This document shows, piece by piece, positions 27,345 through 34,841 of a stretch of DNA of 64,000 bases; position 1 is the first letter of the stretch, and the number at the start of each line of letters is the position of its first letter. The position numbers and the translations under genes are program-made. Under the pieces are notes generated by a model. It was not told the origin of the DNA. It saw only the letters and a list, made by a program, of their open reading frames with translations, and ran no database searches. The stretch is from Tenuifilum sp040752515 (lineage in GTDB: Bacteria; Bacteroidota; Bacteroidia; Bacteroidales; Tenuifilaceae). The stretch covers positions 1 through 64,000 of the forward strand of contig JBFMGQ010000006.1 of assembly GCA_040752515.1 (NCBI GenBank). Reading direction: 5' to 3'.

Positions 27345-27391
27345 CTGTAAAATGAATGGTTTTATTTTAAGGTTTTCGGATTAACTGAAGC

Positions 27392-27423
27392 CTTTCAATC
27401 CACGCACCCGCACGGGGTGCGAC
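27392..27423 (-). CRISPR. Orphan type I-C CRISPR repeat
   Basis: On the minus strand, 32 bases begin GTCGCACCC, fold as CGCACCC-CGTGC-GGGTGCG and end GTGGATTGAAAG. That is the size, stem and tail of type I-C repeats. Only one copy is present, and the last base departs from the usual C or T. No type I-C cas gene lies in the window. It is a relic, 42 bases from the II-C array. Confidence 0.75.
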
Positions 27424-27469
27424 ATTAGCGGTAGCCCCTCGTGTGCCTTCCGCTTACCCAAGCGGTTGT

Positions 27470-27537
27470 AATTGCTTTGGCTTCGCCGAGCTCGCAAAAA
27501 ACGCTCGGTTCAGATTGTATCTTTGACATATTGGTCA
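27470..27537 (+). repeat. Broken CRISPR repeat with 32-base hairpin insert (copy 2)
   Basis: Identical over 68 bases to 26031-26098 and forming the first, degenerate repeat of the array. The two copies bracket a 1371-base segment with the ATPase gene, its palindromes and the orphan I-C repeat. Confidence 0.88.
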
Positions 27538-28910
27538 CAACATCTCTTTCTGTATGTTCAGCGCATCGTCAGTTGTGAATTGCTTTCAGATTGTATCTTT
27601 GATATATTGGTCACAACTGATGTTCGTATTTTTTCCATGTTACTATGTTGTGAATTGCTTTCAGATTGTATCTTTGATATATTGGTCACAACCGCATCCC
27701 GTGAAGGGACCTGTCCGTACAAGTTGTGAATTGCTTTCAGATTGTATCTTTGATATATTGGTCACAACATGGGGCCGCCGGGACTATACTGCTATACCGT
27801 TGTGAATTGCTTTCAGATTGTATCTTTGATATATTGGTCACAACAGTACGTGGACAAACTGAATAAGGCCCTGAGTTGTGAATTGCTTTCAGATTGTATC
27901 TTTGATATATTGGTCACAACTCGCAGCGGTTGAACAGCGATATAGGCTACGTTGTGAATTGCTTTCAGATTGTATCTTTGATATATTGGTCACAACGAAA
28001 TTCGGGTTTATTCCTCATCCACTCCAGTTGTGAATTGCTTTCAGATTGTATCTTTGATATATTGGTCACAACCCGGACGATTAACGTTACGTCCGTGTTC
28101 GAGTTGTGAATTGCTTTCAGATTGTATCTTTGATATATTGGTCACAACCGAATAAGGATAGACTAATGCTCACAAGAGTTGTGAATTGCTTTCAGATTGT
28201 ATCTTTGATATATTGGTCACAACCTAATGCCCATCGTATAAAACATTTGTCTGTTGTGAATTGCTTTCAGATTGTATCTTTGATATATTGGTCACAACCC
28301 GATGCACGCGACCCCGACAAAATCATTAGTTGTGAATTGCTTTCAGATTGTATCTTTGATATATTGGTCACAACTTATTCAAATTGACCAAAAAATCCAG
28401 CCTTGTTGTGAATTGCTTTCAGATTGTATCTTTGATATATTGGTCACAACTTTCGCTACCTGGTTGCCTACGGCGATCCGGTTGTGAATTGCTTTCAGAT
28501 TGTATCTTTGATATATTGGTCACAACTTTGGAACAATCGATAAGGTCTGGGAGTGTGTTGTGAATTGCTTTCAGATTGTATCTTTGATATATTGGTCACA
28601 ACTCTATAGCAGTAGGCATTGCCGGTGCCGCAGTTGTGAATTGCTTTCAGATTGTATCTTTGATATATTGGTCACAACAGGTTGGTGCGCTATTCATGGA
28701 ACCAGGTAGTTGTGAATTGCTTTCAGATTGTATCTTTGATATATTGGTCACAACAACTTAAGGCTGACATTGAAGCCCAAGTTAGTTGTGAATTGCTTTC
28801 AGATTGTATCTTTGATATATTGGTCACAACTTAATAGTTCATATTGTAAAAGAAAAAAGTGTTGTGAATTGCTTTCAGATTGTATCTTTGATATATTGGT
28901 CACAACAGCG

Positions 28911-29010
28911 NNNNNNNNNNNNNNNNNNNNNNNNNNNNNNNNNNNNNNNNNNNNNNNNNNNNNNNNNNNNNNNNNNNNNNNNNNNNNNNNNNNNNNNNNN
29001 NNNNNNNNNN
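28911..29010. other. Scaffold gap (100 N) with duplicated flanks
   Basis: The 127 bases before the gap (28784-28910) equal the 127 bases after it (29011-29137), including one spacer. This is what unmerged contig ends look like, so the two sides probably overlap and nothing need be missing. Confidence 0.85.
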
Positions 29011-31183
29011 AGTTGTGAATTGCTTTCAGATTGTATCTTTGATATATTGGTCACAACTTAATAGTTCATATTGTAAAAGAAAAAAGTGTTGTGAATTGCT
29101 TTCAGATTGTATCTTTGATATATTGGTCACAACAGCGACCGCTAAGGCTGGTATTGACGGATGGTTGTGAATTGCTTTCAGATTGTATCTTTGATATATT
29201 GGTCACAACTACTCAGATGTATATACACTGACAAAGTCAGTTGTGAATTGCTTTCAGATTGTATCTTTGATATATTGGTCACAACGGCTTACCGTAAGGG
29301 ATACCGCTACATTGTGTTGTGAATTGCTTTCAGATTGTATCTTTGATATATTGGTCACAACTGGCATGGGTGATATATTCCGAACACTTGGGTTGTGAAT
29401 TGCTTTCAGATTGTATCTTTGATATATTGGTCACAACTACCGCTCTGACGGTATAGGGGTGGCGAGAGTTGTGAATTGCTTTCAGATTGTATCTTTGATA
29501 TATTGGTCACAACATGACGCTGAGCTGAATGTGGTGCTATCGGTTGTGAATTGCTTTCAGATTGTATCTTTGATATATTGGTCACAACGCTGCACCTGCC
29601 ATCATCGTGCTTACCGCCGTTGTGAATTGCTTTCAGATTGTATCTTTGATATATTGGTCACAACCGTAAAACAATTGAAGACCTCGAAAGGGAGTTGTGA
29701 ATTGCTTTCAGATTGTATCTTTGATATATTGGTCACAACGTAATTCTAAAATGCATCAATTACGACATAGTTGTGAATTGCTTTCAGATTGTATCTTTGA
29801 TATATTGGTCACAACGCTAAACCCGGTTGACTGGCGAGCACTGAAGTTGTGAATTGCTTTCAGATTGTATCTTTGATATATTGGTCACAACGCTCCGCGT
29901 CATCGGCAGGCTCAACCGCCAGTTGTGAATTGCTTTCAGATTGTATCTTTGATATATTGGTCACAACACGAGAAGCTAAGACTAATGGCTAAGGAGAGTT
30001 GTGAATTGCTTTCAGATTGTATCTTTGATATATTGGTCACAACGATACTATTCGGATTAGCCCATAACTATCAGTTGTGAATTGCTTTCAGATTGTATCT
30101 TTGATATATTGGTCACAACTTCACCAGCCCCATAACCCACGACTTCACCGTTGTGAATTGCTTTCAGATTGTATCTTTGATATATTGGTCACAACAAATA
30201 CTCTTTATCTATTTCAAAGCCAACAGTTGTGAATTGCTTTCAGATTGTATCTTTGATATATTGGTCACAACTGTTGATGTTAACAAACTGATTAACTACT
30301 GGTTGTGAATTGCTTTCAGATTGTATCTTTGATATATTGGTCACAACAGGCAGCCGTTAGGTTTGCTGAGGCGCATAGTTGTGAATTGCTTTCAGATTGT
30401 ATCTTTGATATATTGGTCACAACGCACAGTATTCGGACGTCTATGCGGTGGTAGTTGTGAATTGCTTTCAGATTGTATCTTTGATATATTGGTCACAACG
30501 GTGCGTTTAGCATCATGAACGAGGATTACGTTGTGAATTGCTTTCAGATTGTATCTTTGATATATTGGTCACAACTAGTTGTAGTAAGGAACATTGCCAT
30601 TAAGCGTTGTGAATTGCTTTCAGATTGTATCTTTGATATATTGGTCACAACTCGCCCTTGTCGTACTCCAATGACGTATTAGTTGTGAATTGCTTTCAGA
30701 TTGTATCTTTGATATATTGGTCACAACGGGGGAGTTCATGGCATGGACGGAAGGGCGGTTGTGAATTGCTTTCAGATTGTATCTTTGATATATTGGTCAC
30801 AACTGCTTAGTAGCCGCTTTAGTACTGTCTTTTGTTGTGAATTGCTTTCAGATTGTATCTTTGATATATTGGTCACAACGTCTCACTCCATATAAATAAC
30901 CGTTACCAGGTTGTGAATTGCTTTCAGATTGTATCTTTGATATATTGGTCACAACATGAGGATGCCGTGATTGAGCGTATGGCTGTTGTGAATTGCTTTC
31001 AGATTGTATCTTTGATATATTGGTCACAACGACGCACTGATAAGAATACTCGACTTATGCGTTGTGAATTGCTTTCAGATTGTATCTTTGATATATTGGT
31101 CACAACTGATGTGCGCCGTAATGCATTATTTGCACAGTTGTGAATTGCTTTCAGATTGTATCTTTGATATATTGGTCACAACC

Positions 31184-31283
31184 NNNNNNNNNNNNNNNNN
31201 NNNNNNNNNNNNNNNNNNNNNNNNNNNNNNNNNNNNNNNNNNNNNNNNNNNNNNNNNNNNNNNNNNNNNNNNNNNNNNNNNNN
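31184..31283. other. Scaffold gap (100 N) with duplicated flanks
   Basis: The 50 bases before the gap (31134-31183: ACA, one repeat, C) equal the 50 after it (31284-31333). The shared spacer-end bases on both sides favour a contig overlap, but a repeat spans most of it, so missing units cannot be excluded. Confidence 0.7.
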
Positions 31284-32696
31284 ACAGTTGTGAATTGCTT
31301 TCAGATTGTATCTTTGATATATTGGTCACAACCTAACGCTGGAGCAGATAACGCAGCGTTACGTTGTGAATTGCTTTCAGATTGTATCTTTGATATATTG
31401 GTCACAACTAGAGTTGTTTACTATCCCAATACGTATAGGTTGTGAATTGCTTTCAGATTGTATCTTTGATATATTGGTCACAACCGTTGCAGATTATATA
31501 CGTAGGGCAGCACTGTTGTGAATTGCTTTCAGATTGTATCTTTGATATATTGGTCACAACTATGGTCGTCGTTGTAGAAATCGGAGAAGGGTTGTGAATT
31601 GCTTTCAGATTGTATCTTTGATATATTGGTCACAACACAAGGTTAAGGGGAGCGTAAGCGAGTTCGGTTGTGAATTGCTTTCAGATTGTATCTTTGATAT
31701 ATTGGTCACAACAAAGAAGCATCAGGCTTGTACTAACAGACGGTTGTGAATTGCTTTCAGATTGTATCTTTGATATATTGGTCACAACTTTACCAAAAAT
31801 ATTATAATGCTTGCCACTGTTGTGAATTGCTTTCAGATTGTATCTTTGATATATTGGTCACAACATATGAGCCAGGAGGAAAGCGGGAGTATCGGTTGTG
31901 AATTGCTTTCAGATTGTATCTTTGATATATTGGTCACAACGCGGCTGTTGCTGGTGCCCAGTAGCGGTAGTTGTGAATTGCTTTCAGATTGTATCTTTGA
32001 TATATTGGTCACAACTCCGGAAGCCGGCGAAAGCCTTAGCCTCAAGTTGTGAATTGCTTTCAGATTGTATCTTTGATATATTGGTCACAACTCGAACATG
32101 ATGACGAGGAGGACGGATATGTTGTGAATTGCTTTCAGATTGTATCTTTGATATATTGGTCACAACAATCTATACCCTTCTGTATAAGCCTAACCTGTTG
32201 TGAATTGCTTTCAGATTGTATCTTTGATATATTGGTCACAACTCGCAGGTAATGTATGCTTGCAGCGATGCTGTTGTGAATTGCTTTCAGATTGTATCTT
32301 TGATATATTGGTCACAACTAAAGTGTTATTTGAATCACTTTATTTTCGGTTGTGAATTGCTTTCAGATTGTATCTTTGATATATTGGTCACAACTCGGGG
32401 GTCATAGTTTGCCACAACCTTTTTGTTGTGAATTGCTTTCAGATTGTATCTTTGATATATTGGTCACAACTGGAAATGCCAAAGAATTACGCGATGTTGC
32501 GTTGTGAATTGCTTTCAGATTGTATCTTTGATATATTGGTCACAACATGCTCCATATCACCCCGAACGGGCTATGCGTTGTGAATTGCTTTCAGATTGTA
32601 TCTTTGATATATTGGTCACAACGTAGGTGAAGCTATCTTTTTGAACCTAAGCTTGTTAAACCAGTATTTCGAGTAAAAAAAAGTGACCAATAGAAT

Positions 32697-32729
32697 ATCC
32701 ACAGAAACCTTTTTCTGTGGATTTTTTAT
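32697..32729 (+). terminator. Terminator of the CRISPR array
   Basis: Perfect 11-base stem ATCCACAGAAA / TTTCTGTGGAT followed by a T run, 75 bases past the last repeat on the plus strand. It would stop array transcripts before they run into the convergent cas2. Confidence 0.85.
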
Positions 32730-32768
32730 TTCTACTATATGACTTTTCTGATTTAAATGCTTCAGCTT

Positions 32769-33110
32769 TTAAAACAGCTCCAGCTGCTGAGGCTCTGGGC
32801 TCGCTTTAATGGGTTTGGTGGAAAGGAAAAGCTCCATGGAACCAAATTGCTTGTCGGTTATACACAGTATTCCCACATAGCCGTTGGGAGGAAGAAAGCT
32901 TTTAACGCGCTTAATATGCACGTCGGCATTCTCGCGGCTTGGACAACAACGAGTGTATATTGAAAACTGGAACATCGAGAAACCGTCTTTAAGTAAGTTC
33001 TTGCGAAACAGCGCATACTGTTTGCGCTCCTTTTTGGTTTCGGTTGGTAAATCGAAAAACACTAACACCCACATAACTCGGTACTGGTTTAGGCGGTTAA
33101 GAGTGGTCAT
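32769..33110 (-). CDS. cas2: CRISPR-associated endonuclease Cas2 (type II)
   Basis: Adaptation protein of 113 residues that forms the Cas1-Cas2 integrase. The ferredoxin-like fold opens with RVMWVLVFFDLPTETKKERK, where the Asp after FF is the conserved acidic residue, followed by YALFRKNLLKDGFSMFQFSIY. It is the last cas gene, lying 59 bases after cas1, with a REP palindrome in that gap. Its 3' end faces the array. Confidence 0.95.
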   Translation of the reverse strand: MTTLNRLNQYRVMWVLVFFDLPTETKKERKQYALFRKNLLKDGFSMFQFSIYTRCCPSRENADVHIKRVKSFLPPNGYVGILCITDKQFGSMELFLSTKPIKASPEPQQLELF

Positions 33111-33129
33111 AGATGTTTTGGAGTTGAAC

Positions 33130-33156
33130 CCCGACAGGGTTCAGAACCGTGTCGGG
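33130..33156. repeat. REP-like palindrome between cas1 and cas2
   Basis: CCCGACAGGG, TTCAGAA, CC, GTGTCGGG folds as a nested hairpin with one unpaired base. The GGGTT/AACC core is shared with four other palindromes in the cas operon. Confidence 0.65.
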
Positions 33157-33169
33157 ATTTGTATTGAAA

Positions 33170-34078
33170 TCACGAAAATGTTGGATACAGTATTTTACGA
33201 CTAGCACCATCGAAGCATTCGTAAAGCGATGATGTTGTTCGTTGAGTGGCAATCATCAGGGGGCTGCTTTTACTATCAATAATCACATCCATTGCCGGAA
33301 CTACAAGGAGTTTTGCTTTTACTTCTTTAGTTAACTGTGTATAGTCAGAACCCTCCTTAACTATTTCAAGAACAATTTGATCCACAAAGGGCCTGTATGG
33401 TTCCATGATATCATCGGCAAGGCAAAAGGCATTGTAACGGTTATGATGGTGAATTCCCAGTGTAGGGAGCAGCCCGCTAGCCACCAGGCTACGGGCAACC
33501 ACCGCGCGGAGTATGGCATAGCCATAGTTAAGCAGATTATTGGGTTCATCCTCGTGCCTGCCCCGTGTAAAAATAATATCGTTGATGTAACCCATGAAAA
33601 GGTTTTTCCAGTAATAGGCAGCAGCACGACCCTCGTAGTTATCGGGGTCGCCACTCCTTACGCTTCGCGCCCAGTAAAGCATGGGCTCAACATCAACCCC
33701 AACAGATTTAAGGAGTGCTGCCTGATTTTGAATTTTAGCCTGCACGGTTTGCTGCCATAGCTGTTTTTTTAGTGGGACGCTTGCTGTGAGTTGTACGGCA
33801 AAACGTTCGCTTTGAAGTGTGTTGGATTCCAAAGGGTACAGCAATCCCGATGGCATGTGCCTATCATCAGTGGTAATTATTGCTGCGTTATTGGCCAGTA
33901 GCTTATTGAGCAATACATGGGTTATGGTGATTTGTGGTGAGTCAAGAATAACTACTCCAATATCTTCAATAGGTATTGATTTGCTTTCGGTATCACCATT
34001 GGGGAATTCAACAACCATTTGCTCATCCTTAGCCTTTAAGTAGGCAGGGTTTCCGAAATAAAGGGTGCGTTTTATCAT
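33170..34078 (-). CDS. cas1: CRISPR-associated endonuclease Cas1 (type II)
   Basis: Integrase subunit that inserts new spacers, 302 residues, full length. The N-terminal beta domain is MIKRTLYFGNPAYLKAKDEQ and the central helical domain includes RGRHEDEPNNLLNYGYAILRA, with the metal-binding Glu in the EPNNLLNYGYA stretch. The catalytic histidine region is LGIHHHNRYNAFCLADDIMEPYRPFVDQI, with the conserved Asp in ADDIMEP. No csn2 or cas4 accompanies it, as expected for II-C. The gene is separated from cas9 by an inserted RAYT transposase. Confidence 0.96.
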   Translation of the reverse strand: MIKRTLYFGNPAYLKAKDEQMVVEFPNGDTESKSIPIEDIGVVILDSPQITITHVLLNKLLANNAAIITTDDRHMPSGLLYPLESNTLQSERFAVQLTASVPLKKQLWQQTVQAKIQNQAALLKSVGVDVEPMLYWARSVRSGDPDNYEGRAAAYYWKNLFMGYINDIIFTRGRHEDEPNNLLNYGYAILRAVVARSLVASGLLPTLGIHHHNRYNAFCLADDIMEPYRPFVDQIVLEIVKEGSDYTQLTKEVKAKLLVVPAMDVIIDSKSSPLMIATQRTTSSLYECFDGASRKILYPTFS

Positions 34079-34094
34079 ATTTTATTCAATTATA

Positions 34095-34161
34095 CCCCCT
34101 AGCGGGGTTTAAAACCTATTTACTTTTATACCTCTGGCAGGATTTAAAACCCTGTCAGAGG
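34095..34161. repeat. REP-like palindromes between RAYT and cas1
   Basis: Two elements: a half palindrome CCCCCTAGCGGGG with GTTTAAAACC (34095-34116), and a full one CCTCTGGCAGG / CCCTGTCAGAGG around ATTTAAAA (34131-34161). The second supplies the TGA stop and last codon of the RAYT gene. Confidence 0.7.
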
Positions 34162-34784
34162 TCAAGAATTATATCAAGGTCAACTATTTTCCGATGAACA
34201 TCAATAAAATTCTCTTTGCCACCAAACCACTCCAGCACGGTTTCCCTATCAACCTTTGTTGGCTTTGCGGAGACAATACTGCCATACGACGACCAGGGGT
34301 AATCCCTGTAATCGTTGGTAAAGCCATGGTGAACAGGATTCTGATGTATATAAATTACAAGGTTCAGGAAATATCTCTCGGAGGTTATTTTTAGGCGATG
34401 GAAGGGGCGTTCAAACAATGACCCCGTTCTATGCTGCTGCTTGTTAATTGCTTGTGCGTACGAATTAAATAGGTGAGAAAAATATAGATGCGGCGGCTTG
34501 ATGGTTTTATAGTTAACCCAGCCAGGGTTTAGAACCCTGACTGGGTTGGGTAGCGACGTAACGATTATCTCGTTCTCCTCCTTTATCCGCACCAGCAAAT
34601 GGAAATGGTTGCCCATCAAGCACCAGGCAAAGGTATCGGCAATTGGGGTAATATATTTATCGTAAAGCCTCAGAAAATACAGATAGTTCTCAGCTGCATA
34701 AAATAATGGAGTACCGTTAATCCCGCGGTTGAAAATGTGGTAGTAACAGCCGTGCTCCAATGGTATATCCCGGGAATTTGGCAT
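34155..34784 (-). CDS. REP-associated tyrosine transposase (RAYT, Y1/HUH)
   Basis: 209-residue single-strand transposase of the IS200-like Y1 superfamily (TnpA_REP). It opens with the RAYT motif HGCYYHIFNRGINGTPLF; the HUH motif is GNHFHLLVRI, and the nucleophilic tyrosine is expected in NLVIYIHQNPVHHGF. RAYTs move or maintain REP palindromes, and such palindromes surround it here. It lies between cas9 and cas1 on the same strand, 39 bases after the cas9 stop, so it splits the cas operon. A further palindrome inside its own frame encodes about 11 residues of a variable loop (NPVRVLNPGWV). The frame is intact. Confidence 0.9.
   Translation of the reverse strand: MPNSRDIPLEHGCYYHIFNRGINGTPLFYAAENYLYFLRLYDKYITPIADTFAWCLMGNHFHLLVRIKEENEIIVTSLPNPVRVLNPGWVNYKTIKPPHLYFSHLFNSYAQAINKQQHRTGSLFERPFHRLKITSERYFLNLVIYIHQNPVHHGFTNDYRDYPWSSYGSIVSAKPTKVDRETVLEWFGGKENFIDVHRKIVDLDIILDL
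34515..34547. repeat. REP-like palindrome inside the RAYT gene
   Basis: AACCCAGCCAGGG / CCCTGACTGGGTT around TTTAGAA, a 33-base near-perfect palindrome of the same design as the intergenic ones. It keeps the reading frame. Confidence 0.7.
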
Positions 34785-34808
34785 GACGATTAATATTTTT
34801 TTGACCAG

Positions 34809-34841
34809 AACACTGACAGGGTTTTAAACCCTGTCAGTGTT
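34809..34841. repeat. REP-like palindrome at the 3' end of cas9
   Basis: AACACTGACAGGG / CCCTGTCAGTGTT around TTTTAAA, the cleanest REP copy in the window. The cas9 stop codon and last codons (NTDRV) lie inside it. Confidence 0.8.

Larger units (their letters stand above)
27465..32622 (+). CRISPR. Type II-C CRISPR array, 46-base repeats
   Basis: 66 repeat copies are visible, 46 bases each, with spacers of 29-31 bases (usual period 76). Repeats start GTTGTGAATTGC and end GGTCACAAC, with terminal inverted repeat GTTGTGA/TCACAAC. The first copy (27465-27541) lacks one base and carries a 32-base insert; all others I read are identical. Two runs of 100 N interrupt the array, and sequence duplicated across them means only about 63 distinct repeats are likely. 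The plus-strand repeat pairs with the tracrRNA, so crRNAs are read towards cas2. Each repeat contains TATCTTTG, a possible internal promoter. Spacer targets cannot be judged here. Confidence 0.98.

Noticed and set aside
28911..29010. Counting the gap as missing spacers
   Set aside because: A 127-base identity on both sides shows the contig ends overlap, so no missing array content is needed to explain it.
27472..32252. Many small reading frames with recurring NCFQIVSLIYWSQ or CELLSDCIFDILVTT peptides
   Set aside because: They are translations of CRISPR repeats read through spacers. The recurring peptides come from the 46-base repeat and are not proteins.
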